A stretch of 64,000 nucleotides of DNA from Pectobacterium actinidiae (GCF_000803315.1 NZ_JRMH01000001.1:1736001-1800000); one strand, 5' to 3'. Positions 8,646-18,820 are shown, counted from the stretch's first letter. Program-made: numbers and translations. Notes: generated by a model from the letters alone, not told the origin.

Positions 8646-9614
8646 ATGGATTACACCAAAATTATCAAAGAAGTGGGGCGCGGGAAAAACCATGCGCGTG
8701 ATGTCGATCAGGCAACGGCTTATGAACTGTATAGCGCAATGCTGCGTGGTGACGTGCCGGATCTGGAACTCGGTGGGCTGCTGATTGCGTTTCGCATCAA
8801 AGGCGAATCCGAAGCTGAGATGCTGGGTTTTTATCAGGCAATGAACGAGCATGTGTTGCGCCTGACGCCGCCAGCGGGCTTTCCTATGCCAGTTGTACTT
8901 CCTAGCTATAATGGGGCGCGCAAGCAGGCGAACCTGACCCCGCTGTTAGTACTGCTGCTGGCAAAACTGGGTTTTCCGGTTGTGGTACATGGTGTCAGCG
9001 AGGATCCAACTCGTGTTACTAGCGCCGAGATTTTGCGTAACCTCGGTGTGACGATTGCAGAGAATGCCGAACAGGCTCAGCGCGAGCTTGATAACGGTAG
9101 TCCGGTATTTATCCCTGTTTCGACGTTATGCCCAGCCATCGATCGTCAGTTACAGCTGCGCTGGCGCATGGGCGTGCGCAACAGCAGCCACACGCTGGCT
9201 AAGGTGGCAACACCTTTTGGTGAAAGCGAAGCACTACGGGTCGCCAGTGTTTCTCACCCTGAGTATGTTTCCCGCGTGGGGACGTTTTTTAAGGATATCA
9301 ACGGACGCGCACTTCTGATGCACGGCACGGAAGGCGAGGTTTACGCTAACCCTCAGCGCTGCCCGGAAATTCATTTTATCCATCAGCAAAATACCAACGT
9401 GTTGCAACTTCGGCAGGATATCAGCGTTGCAGCCGATGCGTTGCCGATTGCGAAGGATGCCGCAACCACGGCGCGCTGGACGGTACAGTGCCTGACGGGT
9501 GAGATTGCCATACCGCAGGCGATCCGTCTGCAATTGGCGTGCTGTTTAGTTGCTGCCGGCGAAGCGGCGACAATGGAACAAGCTGTCGCCACGATTAAGA
9601 AACGCCTTGGCTGA
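8646..9614 (+). CDS. ybiB: YbiB, TrpD2-family DNA-binding protein
   Basis: The 322-residue protein matches the YbiB family, a homologue of anthranilate phosphoribosyltransferase (TrpD): KIIKEVGRGKNHARDVD at the start, the helical domain with ELGGLLIAFRIKGES, then the catalytic-fold domain with PSYNGARKQANLTPLL and VVVHGVSEDPTRVTSAEIL. YbiB has lost TrpD activity and binds nucleic acid; in E. coli it has been linked to the LexA regulon. It is a chromosomal gene and marks the right border of the tail cluster. Confidence 0.9.
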   Translation: MDYTKIIKEVGRGKNHARDVDQATAYELYSAMLRGDVPDLELGGLLIAFRIKGESEAEMLGFYQAMNEHVLRLTPPAGFPMPVVLPSYNGARKQANLTPLLVLLLAKLGFPVVVHGVSEDPTRVTSAEILRNLGVTIAENAEQAQRELDNGSPVFIPVSTLCPAIDRQLQLRWRMGVRNSSHTLAKVATPFGESEALRVASVSHPEYVSRVGTFFKDINGRALLMHGTEGEVYANPQRCPEIHFIHQQNTNVLQLRQDISVAADALPIAKDAATTARWTVQCLTGEIAIPQAIRLQLACCLVAAGEAATMEQAVATIKKRLG

Positions 9615-9699
9615 TTGGTTTGCCGGAGCGCATTCGGACGCGTTTATCGCGCCACTTCACGTAGCCAGACGGCTGTCATTTGAAGAGAGAAGGAATAGC

Positions 9700-11559
9700 A
9701 TGCAACAGGTAGCGGACTATTTTAACGCCTTGAATCGCGACTATCTTGCGGTTCATCAGGCGAAAGAAGAACTGTTTTGGCAACTGTATATGGGAACGGG
9801 CAACGATGAGGTGTCTGAGCGTTTCTCTGCCGCAGAAAGTGCCTATAAGCGATTTATTTCGCAGCCGCAGCGTCTGGGTGAACTCAGAACCCATCTTGCG
9901 ACACTGGAAAACTGCCCGCGTGATGAGCAACAGCAGGCACTGTTACACGGTTTGCAAGGCTGGTACCGGTTTTTTGACTGCAATGTGATTGAAGATCCGC
10001 AGGCTCAGGCGCTGATGGATGAGATTATTGCGGCTGAAAGTGCGCTATATGCCAAGCGTAAAACCTATGAAATGACGCATCTGGATGCCAAAGGGGAACG
10101 TGTTCCTGCCTCGCTCGGGGAGCTGCTGACCAATCAAGCGACTAATGATACGGAAGCCTATCGTCAGAGCTCTCAGGAGGCGCTGCGAGCTTTGGAACAG
10201 TGGCTGTTGCAGAATGGCTTTCCTGAGTTGATTTCATTGCGTAACCGCTTCGCCCGTCAGATGGGCTACCGCAACTATTTTGACTATAAGGTCAACAAGA
10301 CGGAGCGGATGACGCCGGAGCAGCTTTTTGCCATCCTCGATCCTTTTGAAGAACAGACCCGCGAAGCGAATGCTCGCAGCCTGAAAAATCTGGCGGATGA
10401 AAAGGGCGAAGAGGCTCTGCAACCGTGGAATATTCGCTATGCCAGCGCGGGCGATGTGACGCGCCAGCTCGATCCCTACTTCCCTTTCTCTGCGTCGCTG
10501 GAGCGTTGGGTCAACAGCTTTAAGCGTTTGCGCATTGGGTTTAATGGTGCAGAAATGCAGCTCGATTTGCTGGTGCGAAAGGGTAAATACGAGAACGGCT
10601 TTATGCACGGGCCGGTGCCGCCGTTTGTACAGGAAGGAAAATGGGTATCGGCACGGATTAACTTCACCAGTCTGGCAAAACCGGATCAAATTGGCAGCGG
10701 ATCGAGCGGTATCAATACATTATTTCATGAGGGAGGACACGCCGCGCATTTTGCCAATATCCGGCAGAACGCGCCCTGTTTTTCACAGGAGTTTCCTCCC
10801 ACCTCAATGGCATATGCGGAAACACAGTCCATGTTCTGCGATAGTCTGCTGGGCGACGCCGACTGGTTAAAACGCTATGCAAAAAATGCGCAGGGAGAGA
10901 CGATTCCTGATGAATTGATTCGCGCGGATATCAGTACGCAGCAGCCGATGCGCGCTTTCAATGAGCGACACATCTTGCTGGTGCCGTATTTTGAGTGGCA
11001 ACTTTATTCGTGGGACGACGAAGCGCGCACGCCGGAAGCGATGACAAAATTGGCACGTGACATCGAGCAGCGTATTTTGGGCATCAGCGGCAGCCCGCGT
11101 CCGACGCTGGCGATCCCTCATCTGCTGTCGATGGAGTCGGCGTGCTCTTATCAGGGATACCTGCTGGCACTGATGGCGGTGGAGCAGACGCGTAGCTACT
11201 TCCTGCAACGTGATGGTTATCTGACGGATAATCCCGCTATTGGCCCTGATTTGGCACAACACTATTGGCATCCGGGCAATAGCGTCAGTCATGACGATAC
11301 GCTGCGCAGCCTGACCGGTGAGGGCTTCAATCCAGCTTATCTGGCAAAGGCCTGCAATCTAACGGTCGATGAAGCCTGGCAACAGGCGGAAATCACCATG
11401 GCGGAGGCTGCGGTGCGTCCTCAGCCTGCTGCGGATTTCGATCTGGGCGCTCACATTCGTGTGGTCGATGGCAGTCGCGTGCTGGCGGATAATGAACAGA
11501 GTGATGAGAAGATGTGTCAGGATTTTGCGGCGTTTATTGAACGGGAATATCCGCGTTAG
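9700..11559 (+). CDS. M3-family-like zinc metallopeptidase
   Basis: This is 619 residues from the ATG at 9700, which follows an AGAGAAGG ribosome binding site. An earlier in-frame ATG at 9550 would overlap ybiB and is rejected. The zinc motif HEGGH lies at residues 343-347, with a likely third ligand Glu374 in MAYAETQSMF. The helical N-terminal half and this HExxH-plus-Glu arrangement fit the thermolysin-clan oligopeptidases of family M3 (OpdA/Dcp/PepF type). There is no signal peptide, so it is probably cytoplasmic and acts on short peptides. It is not a close match to E. coli OpdA or Dcp, so no symbol is given. Confidence 0.8.
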   Translation: MQQVADYFNALNRDYLAVHQAKEELFWQLYMGTGNDEVSERFSAAESAYKRFISQPQRLGELRTHLATLENCPRDEQQQALLHGLQGWYRFFDCNVIEDPQAQALMDEIIAAESALYAKRKTYEMTHLDAKGERVPASLGELLTNQATNDTEAYRQSSQEALRALEQWLLQNGFPELISLRNRFARQMGYRNYFDYKVNKTERMTPEQLFAILDPFEEQTREANARSLKNLADEKGEEALQPWNIRYASAGDVTRQLDPYFPFSASLERWVNSFKRLRIGFNGAEMQLDLLVRKGKYENGFMHGPVPPFVQEGKWVSARINFTSLAKPDQIGSGSSGINTLFHEGGHAAHFANIRQNAPCFSQEFPPTSMAYAETQSMFCDSLLGDADWLKRYAKNAQGETIPDELIRADISTQQPMRAFNERHILLVPYFEWQLYSWDDEARTPEAMTKLARDIEQRILGISGSPRPTLAIPHLLSMESACSYQGYLLALMAVEQTRSYFLQRDGYLTDNPAIGPDLAQHYWHPGNSVSHDDTLRSLTGEGFNPAYLAKACNLTVDEAWQQAEITMAEAAVRPQPAADFDLGAHIRVVDGSRVLADNEQSDEKMCQDFAAFIEREYPR

Positions 11560-11593
11560 CAGGAACAACGTTTGTTAACGCTATTGTAAGAGT

Positions 11594-11613
11594 AAGGGGG
11601 CGAAAGCCCCCTT
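11594..11613. terminator. Hairpin between convergent genes
   Basis: AAGGGGGC and GCCCCCTT form a perfect 8-bp stem around a GAAA tetraloop, between the stop of the peptidase gene and the stop of glnQ. The T-runs are short on both sides, so termination strength is uncertain. Confidence 0.6.
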
Positions 11614-11618
11614 GTTGA

Positions 11619-12341
11619 TCAAGATACGTGTTGCAGGAACTCACGCAGACGGTCGCTGGGTGGATTCGTAATCAGCGTTTCCGGGTCGCCATCTTCTGCA
11701 ATGCGGCCTTTATCAATAAAGATCAGACGTGAAGCCACTTTGTGGGCAAAGCCTACCTCATGGGTGACGATGACCATCGTCATGCCTTCTTCGGCCAGAT
11801 CTTTCATTACGGTCAGCACTTCATGACGCAGTTCTGGGTCAAGTGCGGAGGTCGGCTCATCAAACAGCATCAGTTTCGGTTTAACCGCTAACGCGCGGGC
11901 GATGGCGACACGCTGCTGTTGACCACCCGAAAGCTCGGAAGGGTAGTGGTGAGCACGTTCTGACAGACCTACCTTCGCCAGCAGTTCCAGCGCCAGCTTC
12001 TCGGCATCGGCCTTACTCGCACCGCGCACCCGAATAGGGCCGAACGCGACGTTTTCCAGCGCGGTAAGATGCGGGAACAGATAAAACTGCTGGAATACCA
12101 TCCCTGCTTCCTGACGGATTAAACGCTCGTCAACGCGCGGATCGTTTACTTTGAGACCGTCAACAATCAATTCACCGCTGGTAATGTCTTCCAGCTTATT
12201 GATGCAGCGCAGCAGGGTGGATTTCCCCGAGCCAGAAGGCCCGATAATAACCACTACCTCACCCTGGCCGATGGTGAGATCGATATTATGTAAGACCTGT
12301 GTCTTGCCAAAGTGTTTGGATACGTTTTTAAATTCAATCAT
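11619..12341 (-). CDS. glnQ: Glutamine ABC transporter ATP-binding protein GlnQ
   Basis: The 240-residue ATPase has Walker A GPSGSGKS, the polar amino acid transporter Q-loop segment, the LSGGQQQR signature and Walker [13 protein letters not shown]. It powers high-affinity glutamine uptake with GlnP in the inner membrane. It is the last gene of glnHPQ and overlaps glnP by 4 bases. The protein is close to full E. coli GlnQ (240 residues). Confidence 0.97.
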   Translation of the reverse strand: MIEFKNVSKHFGKTQVLHNIDLTIGQGEVVVIIGPSGSGKSTLLRCINKLEDITSGELIVDGLKVNDPRVDERLIRQEAGMVFQQFYLFPHLTALENVAFGPIRVRGASKADAEKLALELLAKVGLSERAHHYPSELSGGQQQRVAIARALAVKPKLMLFDEPTSALDPELRHEVLTVMKDLAEEGMTMVIVTHEVGFAHKVASRLIFIDKGRIAEDGDPETLITNPPSDRLREFLQHVS

Positions 12342-12997
12342 ATAATCTTAAGTCTTCTTTCCAGACGACGCAGAATAAAGCTGAGGATCAGCGTGATGCA
12401 CAGGTAAATAACGGCAACCGCAGTCCAGATTTCCAGCGCACGGAAGTTACCCGCGATGATTTCTTGCCCGGAACGCGTCAATTCAGCCACACCGATGACA
12501 ATAAACAGCGAGGTATCTTTGATGCTGATAATCCACTGGTTACCCAACGGCGGCAGCATGCGGCGCAGAGCCAGCGGGGCAATCACATGGCGTAGCGTCG
12601 CGCGACGGGACAGCCCAAGCGCCAGACCCGCTTCGCGGAAGCCGTTGTGAATGGACAATACCGAACCACGCGTAATTTCCGCGATGTAAGCACCGGAGTT
12701 AATCATGATGGTCACCACGGCGGCGGCAAAAGGGTCAATCCGCACGGACGTGAAAATCATCGGCAAAGCGAAGTAGATAAACATCACCTGCACAACAATC
12801 GGGGTACCGCGAATAATTTCAATAAAAACGAGCGAAATGCGGCTGGAAAACCAGCCGCCGTAGGCGCGGGCAAAACCCGCGACCACGCCAATCACCAGGC
12901 CACCAAGCAGACCCAGAACAGAAATCAACAACGTCATTTTTGCCCCTTCCATCAGGAGGGGCAGAGAAGGCCAAATGGCGCTCCAATCAAACTGCAT
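12338..12997 (-). CDS. glnP: Glutamine ABC transporter permease GlnP
   Basis: The 219-residue protein has about five membrane segments. It carries the EAA-like loop of HisM/GlnP permeases around [23 protein letters not shown]. It forms the membrane channel of the glutamine importer. It sits between glnH and glnQ in the conserved operon order and overlaps glnQ by 4 bases. Confidence 0.97.
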   Translation of the reverse strand: MQFDWSAIWPSLPLLMEGAKMTLLISVLGLLGGLVIGVVAGFARAYGGWFSSRISLVFIEIIRGTPIVVQVMFIYFALPMIFTSVRIDPFAAAVVTIMINSGAYIAEITRGSVLSIHNGFREAGLALGLSRRATLRHVIAPLALRRMLPPLGNQWIISIKDTSLFIVIGVAELTRSGQEIIAGNFRALEIWTAVAVIYLCITLILSFILRRLERRLKII

Positions 12998-13023
12998 GGA
13001 ATATCTCCAGATTAAATCGGCAA

Positions 13024-13770
13024 TTACTTAGGTTCTACGCCAAACCACTTCTTGTAGATTTCAGCATAAGTGCCGTTTTCACGCAGTGTTTTCAGGGCAC
13101 CATTCACTTTTTCACGCAGATCGTTGCTGCCTTTCGGGAACGCGATGCCGTATTGCTGGGCTTTAATGGAATCACCTACCGCTTTAAACTGGCCGTTGCC
13201 TGCGGTTTTGATGAAATAGAGGATATTTGGCGTGTCGTGCAGCACGGCGTCAGCACGGTTGGTGCCCAGTTCCATGTAGGCGTTATCGATGTTCGGGAAC
13301 TGGCGCAGATCTTTGGTTTTGATATTGGCTTTTGCGTAATCAACGGAACCTGTGCCGCTCTTCACCGCAAGCACTTTACCCGCCAAATCCTGCTCGCCTT
13401 TGATGTCGTTGTTGTCTGCTTTGACCATCACCAGCAGGCCGCTGTTGTAGTAGCCATCAGAGAAATCGATTGCTTTTTTGCGCTCTTCGGTAATCGTAAT
13501 ACCTGCAAGCGCCAGATCGATGTTACGCGTTTGCAGTGCAGGAATAATGCCGCCGAAGTCCATTGGCTTCAAGGTGTACTTCAGGTTGAGTTGTTTAGCG
13601 ATGGCATCCCAGAGGTCGATGTCAAAACCGACGTACTTGTCGCCTTGTTTGAATTCAAAAGGGACGAAAGCGGTGTCTGTGGCGACAATCAGTTCTTTCT
13701 CAGCAGCATAGCTAGATACGCTCATCATCAGCGTCAGTGCAGCCAAAGAGGCCTTAAGTAGTGATTTCAT
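13024..13770 (-). CDS. glnH: Periplasmic glutamine-binding protein GlnH
   Basis: This is 248 residues from the ATG at 13770, which has an AGGAAGGG site just upstream and gives a clean signal peptide ([22 protein letters not shown], cleaved before AEKEL). A start 19 codons further upstream would add a charged, non-signal extension. The mature part contains [21 protein letters not shown] and the [18 protein letters not shown] ligand-pocket segments of GlnH. It delivers glutamine to GlnPQ. In E. coli the operon is nitrogen-regulated. Confidence 0.96.
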   Translation of the reverse strand: MKSLLKASLAALTLMMSVSSYAAEKELIVATDTAFVPFEFKQGDKYVGFDIDLWDAIAKQLNLKYTLKPMDFGGIIPALQTRNIDLALAGITITEERKKAIDFSDGYYNSGLLVMVKADNNDIKGEQDLAGKVLAVKSGTGSVDYAKANIKTKDLRQFPNIDNAYMELGTNRADAVLHDTPNILYFIKTAGNGQFKAVGDSIKAQQYGIAFPKGSNDLREKVNGALKTLRENGTYAEIYKKWFGVEPK

Positions 13771-14108
13771 CAAACCCTTCCTATTAGCAGTTGTGGGAGC
13801 TTTTTGTTTTACAGGCGTTTTAATCATAGTACATCGTACGAAGTGAAACGTAGGTCAGTGACTCTGCATTGTGCTTAACCTGTTGCTTTTATTCATTGCC
13901 CTGCCAGCGGTGAAATTTTCACCTCCGATTCGCTCAGGCAAGGCGTTGTTATGATTAACTGATTTACAGAAGGGAAACAACCGTTGATTACCGTTGTGGC
14001 CAATTAATACGGGCAAAAGCTAATTTTTTGAGCGTCTTAATGGATAAAATGCGTAGTTTGTGCGGATGAAGTTAGGACGTCGGGTGGTTTGAGCCGTGGG
14101 GACGGGCG
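13771..14108. other. Intergenic region upstream of glnH
   Basis: This 338-base stretch holds the glnH promoter region by position. I looked for a sigma-54 element (GG and GC ten bases apart on the minus strand) in the 200 bases nearest glnH and found none with correct spacing. No gene is visible. Confidence 0.4.
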
Positions 14109-14133
14109 ACAAAAAGGCTGCCTAAGCAGCCTT
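14109..14133 (-). terminator. Terminator of dps
   Basis: On the minus strand an 8-bp stem AAGGCTGC/GCAGCCTT with a 4-base loop (14114-14133) is followed by a run of five Ts. It lies 28 bases after the dps stop. Confidence 0.85.
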
Positions 14134-14161
14134 GGAAGCGTTTGTGTGACGATAACGCCGA

Positions 14162-14665
14162 TTATTCAATGTTTGATTCAATGAACCACAAGAACTGATC
14201 CAGATCGCGTGATGCGGCAGTCAGGATATCCGCAGAGGCCTCATCTTCCGTTTTACCAATTGCTTTGCGTACGTTATTGGCGACAATAGCATAACGTTCT
14301 GCCAGCGCCTTCAGGTGATCCTGAACATTATGGATGTTGGTTGGGTAGCTTTTCAGGGAGGTTTGTTTCCCCACAATTTGCACCGTACCCAGCGCAACAC
14401 CACCTAACTGCACCACGCGCTCGGCGATGGTATCCTGATGGTCAATAATCGAGGTGCGGAAGCCATCCAGCATTTCATGAACGGCGATAAAGTTTGCACC
14501 GCGCATGTTCCAGTGCGCCTGTTTGGTAATCAATGACAGGTCGATGAAATCAACAACCAGTTGGTTTAACAGCGCGATCGTCGAGGTCTTAACGCTATCA
14601 TCCAAATCATTGCGAGTGTAAAGCAGTGCGGACGGTGCTGATTTCACGAGTTTGGCGGTAGACAT
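14162..14665 (-). CDS. dps: DNA-protecting ferritin-like protein Dps
   Basis: This 167-residue protein is the same size as E. coli Dps. The ferroxidase ligands are present at the expected positions: His51 in QAHWNMRG, His63 and Asp67 in VHEMLD. The Lys-containing N-terminal tail ([10 protein letters not shown]) is available for DNA binding. Dps forms dodecamers that store iron, consume peroxide and condense DNA in starved cells. The gene is next to glnH as in E. coli. A GAGAGG site precedes the start. Confidence 0.97.
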   Translation of the reverse strand: MSTAKLVKSAPSALLYTRNDLDDSVKTSTIALLNQLVVDFIDLSLITKQAHWNMRGANFIAVHEMLDGFRTSIIDHQDTIAERVVQLGGVALGTVQIVGKQTSLKSYPTNIHNVQDHLKALAERYAIVANNVRKAIGKTEDEASADILTAASRDLDQFLWFIESNIE

Positions 14666-14716
14666 AATAGTTATCCTCTCTTTAATTATTCATAGGCTTA
14701 CTGTTCAATGTGATTA

Positions 14717-14722
14717 ATTATA
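14717..14722 (-). promoter_or_regulatory. Likely dps -10 element (sigma-S type)
   Basis: On the minus strand the hexamer TATAAT is preceded by GC (GCTATAAT), about 50 bases before the dps start. No good -35 is seen at 16-18 bases. A C at -13 with a weak -35 is typical of sigma-S promoters such as dps. The rest of 14666-15007 is AT-rich with no gene seen. Confidence 0.45.
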
Positions 14723-15007
14723 GCAGTGATAAAAATTAATATTGAAAAGAATCACCTATTAAATGGATAGTTAGAGCATAACGATAGTGTGGGTATTTGT
14801 AGTCAGGATTTATCTGATATCAATAATCTGGTGGCGGTGATGTGAATGTAATATTTCAACTACCATTGAAATATCATGTCATATATTGATGAATATCATC
14901 ATCGGTTAGATGGGAATAATTATTATTCTCCGCTATTGCTTAAATAGAATAACAGCGTCGTTTTCCTCTTAAAATATAATGTGCGCGAGTAAAAGGAGTC
15001 GTGGCGA

Positions 15008-15559
15008 ATGAGAGTGAATATTATTGGCACCAGTGGAAGCGGTAAATCTACGCTCGCTCGCCGTTTGTCTGAAAAGCTGGCTATTCCGTACATTGAAATG
15101 GATGCATTATTTTGGCTGAAGAACTGGCAAGAACGGACGGATGCCGATTTTTTTCAACGGCTTGAAAGTGCGCTGGAGCCTGAAAGCTGGGTATTGGATG
15201 GCAACTACAATCGAACGCGAGATATCAAATGGCGCAATGTTGATGTCGTGATTTGGGTTGACTATTGTTTCACCCGCACGCTTTTTCAGGCGGTGCGGCG
15301 TGCGTATCTTCGGGCGTGGCACAAAGAGGAACTCTGGAGCGGCACGGGTAATAAAGAGTCTTTTCTCCGTAGTTTCTTTAGTCGGGATTCAATTATCCTC
15401 TGGACAATGAAAACCTATTCAAGAAACCGGAAACGGTATTTGGCGGATTTAGCCGATCCTCGCTATCACCATATCCGTTTTGTGACTTTGCGTTCTCCTA
15501 GGGAATGTGACACGTTTCTGCAACACTTCCCCAAGGAAATACGCACTCATTCTGCTTGA
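15008..15559 (+). CDS. P-loop NTPase, adenylate-kinase-like (FlaR/topology modulation family)
   Basis: The 183-residue protein has a Walker A GTSGSGKST at residues 7-15, then LARRLSEKLAIPYIEMDALFW, a WVLDGNYNRTRDIKW segment and a lid-like Arg-rich region. This is the pattern of the small kinase-like family annotated as FlaR or DNA topology modulation protein. Substrate and role are unknown. A strong AAAAGGAG site precedes the ATG. Its 3' end overlaps the convergent rhtA gene by 13 bases. Confidence 0.75.
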   Translation: MRVNIIGTSGSGKSTLARRLSEKLAIPYIEMDALFWLKNWQERTDADFFQRLESALEPESWVLDGNYNRTRDIKWRNVDVVIWVDYCFTRTLFQAVRRAYLRAWHKEELWSGTGNKESFLRSFFSRDSIILWTMKTYSRNRKRYLADLADPRYHHIRFVTLRSPRECDTFLQHFPKEIRTHSA

Positions 15560-16434
15560 GTCGTCACTTTGGTCGCACTCGCGGGTTTTATTGTCAACGT
15601 TGCGCCGATTGACGCGATGATAATAAAGATAAGCGCCATCCACTGCATGAACGATAAATGTTCGCCAAGAAACAGGATCCCGGAGAGGGCGGCAATAGCG
15701 GGTTCCATACTCATTAGCGTGCTGAACGTTCTGGCAGGCAGACGCGTTAATGCCACCATTTCCAGAGAATAGGGTAGTGCGGTGGACAGGATAGCGACGG
15801 CAATGCCGAGTGGGAGTATTGAGAGCGAAAACAGCGTGCTTTCGGCGTAATATGCCCCAACAGGGCAGAAGATGAGCGCAGCAATACAGGAGCCGATAGC
15901 GACGGTTCCCGGCCCATGATTTGCTCCCGCCTTTTGCCCAAACAGAATATAGAACGCCCAGCAAGCACCTGCACCCACGGCGCAAGCGGCACCTGTCAAG
16001 TCAACATTGCCGATATTGTGGCCCAGCGGTAGTAAGAACCACAGGCCAGCAACGGCCAGAAAAACCCATAAAAAATCAATTGGTCTGCGCGAGGCCAGCA
16101 TGGCAACGGCAAGCGGGCCGGTGAACTCCAGTGCGACAGCAATACCGAGCGGCACTGTCTGCAACGAGAGGTAGAACAGAAAGTTCATCCCACCCAACGT
16201 AATACCATACACCAGTAGTGGCAGACGGTTACTGCTAAAGCGCATACGCCACGGCTTGAAGATGATGCACAGAATGATCGTACCAATTCCCAGACGCAGT
16301 GCTGTGACGCCAGTGGCTCCAATGAGTGGAAACAAACTTTTGGCCAGAGCGGCACCGCTTTGGATAGAAAGCATCGAGATAATGATGAGCAATACTGGGA
16401 CGAATGATGACGAACGGTGAGAGAATAAGGTCAT
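15547..16434 (-). CDS. rhtA: Threonine/homoserine exporter RhtA
   Basis: The start at 16434 gives 295 residues, the same as E. coli RhtA; a start 16 codons earlier adds a Cys-rich non-conserved extension. Ten hydrophobic segments in two EamA/DMT repeats are visible, with conserved segments such as SLQTVPLGIAVALEFTGPLA and LPYSLEMVALTRLPARTF. The inner-membrane carrier exports threonine, homoserine and some analogues. It lies between dps and ompX as in E. coli. Confidence 0.95.
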   Translation of the reverse strand: MTLFSHRSSSFVPVLLIIISMLSIQSGAALAKSLFPLIGATGVTALRLGIGTIILCIIFKPWRMRFSSNRLPLLVYGITLGGMNFLFYLSLQTVPLGIAVALEFTGPLAVAMLASRRPIDFLWVFLAVAGLWFLLPLGHNIGNVDLTGAACAVGAGACWAFYILFGQKAGANHGPGTVAIGSCIAALIFCPVGAYYAESTLFSLSILPLGIAVAILSTALPYSLEMVALTRLPARTFSTLMSMEPAIAALSGILFLGEHLSFMQWMALIFIIIASIGATLTIKPASATKVTTQAE

Positions 16435-16810
16435 TCTTTTGGCCTTAAAGCAGGTATAGCATTCCGTTGCTATTATATCCAATTGTAAACAATTTGTCTG
16501 GTATGAATTGACTTTTATTGACCTTTATTTACGCATCATTTAACTGATTTATTTTTGAACAATACTATTAGCGTACAAATTGAGCGGGTGATTCGGAATT
16601 TTCTGCATTTCCGCCTTGTTGTGAATTTATTTTTAATCTAACTGTCACAATAAAAAACTCAATGTAATTAGTGTGATAGATTGGGTTTGACAATATTTGT
16701 TACATCTAAAGTCTAATTGATAAATATTTATAGGGCGGCAAGTTTCAAACTTCTTTGTTATATTTACTGCGTTAGTTAGTCTTTCATAAAATGAATTTGA
16801 GGCTGTAAAT
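16435..16810. other. Divergent regulatory region between rhtA and ompX
   Basis: This is 376 AT-rich bases. A TTGACA box at 16687-16692 with TCTAAT 19 bases further is a possible but poorly spaced ompX promoter. A GAGG site lies before the ompX ATG. No gene is seen. Confidence 0.4.
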
Positions 16811-17326
16811 ATGAAAAAAATCGCGTGTCTTTCAGCTCTGGCTTGTGTATTAGCCGTTGGCGCAGGTTCTGCATTCGCAGGTCAAAGTACTGTCACTGCA
16901 GGCTATGCTCAAGGTGATGCTCAGGGCGTACAAAATAAAGTTAAAGGTTTTAACCTGAAATATCGTTATGAGCAAGATAATAACCCACTGGGCGTTATTA
17001 GCTCATTCACCTACCTGGAAAAAAATGGTAGCGCTGACGGTTTCTACAACAAAGGCCAATACATGGGCTTTACCGCTGGTCCTGCTTACCGTTTGAATGA
17101 CTGGGCAAGCCTGTACGGCGTTGTTGGTTTCAGCCATGGTAAAGTAGTCAGCAACAACACCAATGGTCAGGATAATGCTAGCAACGACGATTACGGTTTC
17201 ACCTACGGTGCTGGTGTTCAGTTCAACCCAGTTGAGGACGTTGCTCTGGATGTAGGCTACGAACAAAGCCGTATCCGCAGTGTTGACGTCGGTGCCTGGG
17301 CTGTTGGCGTAGGCTACCGTTTCTAA
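16811..17326 (+). CDS. ompX: Outer membrane protein OmpX
   Basis: The 171-residue protein has the same length as E. coli OmpX. A signal peptide ends at AFA before GQSTVTAGYA. The mature chain alternates amphipathic strands of an 8-stranded barrel, with conserved VKGFNLKYRYE and the terminal aromatic GVGYRF recognised by the BAM complex. Members of the Ail/Lom/OmpX family act in adhesion, surface protection and envelope stress sensing. Confidence 0.96.
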   Translation: MKKIACLSALACVLAVGAGSAFAGQSTVTAGYAQGDAQGVQNKVKGFNLKYRYEQDNNPLGVISSFTYLEKNGSADGFYNKGQYMGFTAGPAYRLNDWASLYGVVGFSHGKVVSNNTNGQDNASNDDYGFTYGAGVQFNPVEDVALDVGYEQSRIRSVDVGAWAVGVGYRF

Positions 17327-17378
17327 TCTGACCCTGTAGGGGTTACTTACCCTCAGCGTTGGTTGTTAGATGTGTCGG

Positions 17379-17409
17379 AAAAATCCGCTCTTTCAGAGCG
17401 GATTTTTTT
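17379..17409 (+). terminator. Terminator of ompX
   Basis: AAATCCGCTC and GAGCGGATTT form a 10-bp stem around a TTTCA loop, followed by a T-run. It lies about 55 bases after the ompX stop. Confidence 0.92.
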
Positions 17410-17611
17410 ATGGTGCAAAATCAACGACGAGTTTCGCCAATCATTTATCCAGTAACTTTCCAGTCGGTCGATATCCCGTCGTTCTTGCCAGCCTTGATCA
17501 AATGCATGCGGTATCGGTCTGTCATAAGATTTTATCTTGACGTTAAGATTCTTTATGTGAAGATAATGTTCATCAAGTCGTAGTGATTTACTCAAGCTAT
17601 TGAGGTTATGC

Positions 17612-18781
17612 ATGGTAGTGACATCAACGGCCCGCACGCGGGCTTTTCTGTTCTTCACGATTATCCTGTTGGGGCTGAATTTGCGCCCTGTTCTGGCGGG
17701 GATCGGTCCGCTGTTGAATCAGATTCAGGCTGCAACAGGTCTGGATGACAGCATGGCGGGGATGTTAACCACGCTCCCGGTGTTCGCTATGGGATGGTGT
17801 GCGTTATATGGCGGTCAGTTACAGGCCCGTCTCGGTGAATTCCGGGGGATCACGCTGGGCATTGTAGTGATTGCCCTGGCGTGTAGCGCCCGCTGGTGGC
17901 TGAATAGCGGTATTGCGCTGCTGGTTAGTGCTGCGCTTGCCGGAATCGGGATTGCCTTGATTCAGGCTCTGGTGCCGTCTTTTATCAAACTTCATTTTGG
18001 TCGCCATAGCAGTCTCCTCATGGGTTTTTATACCACGGCAATTATGACTGGTGCTGCGTTTGCGGCTTCATCGGTTTCTCCGCTGGCAAATGTGTGGGGC
18101 TGGCAAAGTGCGCTGGCATGTTGGGGAATGCTTGCGTTGATCGCCACGCTAGCCTGGCGGTGTATCCCTAAAGCGTATACCGCGAAACAGGATACGGTGG
18201 CTGTCGTCGCAACGCGCCGAAGCGGAATGGACTGGCTGCTGATGGTGTTCTTTGGCATTGGTACGGGTGCGTATACGCTGGTGCTGGCATGGCTGCCGCC
18301 GTATTACATTCAACTGGGGCTAGATGCGACGCAAAGCGGCCTGATGTTGGGGGGATTAACGCTGACGGAAGTGATTTCCGGCCTGCTGGTGTCAACGTTT
18401 ATCAATCATTTTCCCGATAGACGCAAGCTGCTGCTTCCTATCCTGGTCGTAATGCTGGTGGGGATGATTGGATTGATTGTTGCACCGCTGACATTTACGT
18501 ATCCCATCATTATCATGCTGGGGATTGGCATTGGTGCGCTGTTCCCGCTTTCGCTGATTGTGGCGTTGGATCAGGTGACCGAATCACATAAAACGGGGTC
18601 ACTGATGGGTTTTGTGCAAGGCGGTGGCTATATCCTTGCCAGCCTGATGCCTTTGCTGGCTGGTTTTATACGTCAGCATACGGCGGGTCTGGAGCAGGCC
18701 TGGATGATTATGACCGCCGGTGTAGTCGTGTTGATTATCATGGCGACCCGTTTTGCTCCGGTGAAAAGCCCGAATCGCTAG
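17612..18781 (+). CDS. CynX/NimT-family MFS transporter
   Basis: This is 389 residues with about 12 hydrophobic segments. The first helix region LGLNLRPVLAGIGPLL and the LTTLPVFAMGWCALYGGQL loop are typical of the cyanate/nitroimidazole (CynX/NimT/YeaN) branch of the MFS. The substrate is unknown. The ATG at 17612 is chosen over a TTG four codons earlier because a TTGAGG site lies at the right distance. It converges with the MATE gene downstream. Confidence 0.8.
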   Translation: MVVTSTARTRAFLFFTIILLGLNLRPVLAGIGPLLNQIQAATGLDDSMAGMLTTLPVFAMGWCALYGGQLQARLGEFRGITLGIVVIALACSARWWLNSGIALLVSAALAGIGIALIQALVPSFIKLHFGRHSSLLMGFYTTAIMTGAAFAASSVSPLANVWGWQSALACWGMLALIATLAWRCIPKAYTAKQDTVAVVATRRSGMDWLLMVFFGIGTGAYTLVLAWLPPYYIQLGLDATQSGLMLGGLTLTEVISGLLVSTFINHFPDRRKLLLPILVVMLVGMIGLIVAPLTFTYPIIIMLGIGIGALFPLSLIVALDQVTESHKTGSLMGFVQGGGYILASLMPLLAGFIRQHTAGLEQAWMIMTAGVVVLIIMATRFAPVKSPNR

Positions 18782-18798
18782 CCGTTTGTTGTGTCATA

Positions 18799-18820
18799 AG
18801 CGAGCGGAATATCGCTCGCT
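18799..18820. terminator. Inverted repeat between convergent transporter genes
   Basis: AGCGAGCG and CGCTCGCT (8-bp stem, 6-base loop) lie between the stops at 18781 and 18825. The T-tracts are weak, so it is a probable but not certain bidirectional terminator. Confidence 0.5.

Noticed and set aside
12940..13761. Long plus-strand frame of 273 codons antisense to glnH
   Set aside because: It is the shadow of a strongly conserved gene; no start signal and composition typical of reverse-strand reading.
13771..14108. Sigma-54 promoter of glnHPQ
   Set aside because: Expected from E. coli, but no GG/GC pair with ten-base spacing was found near glnH.
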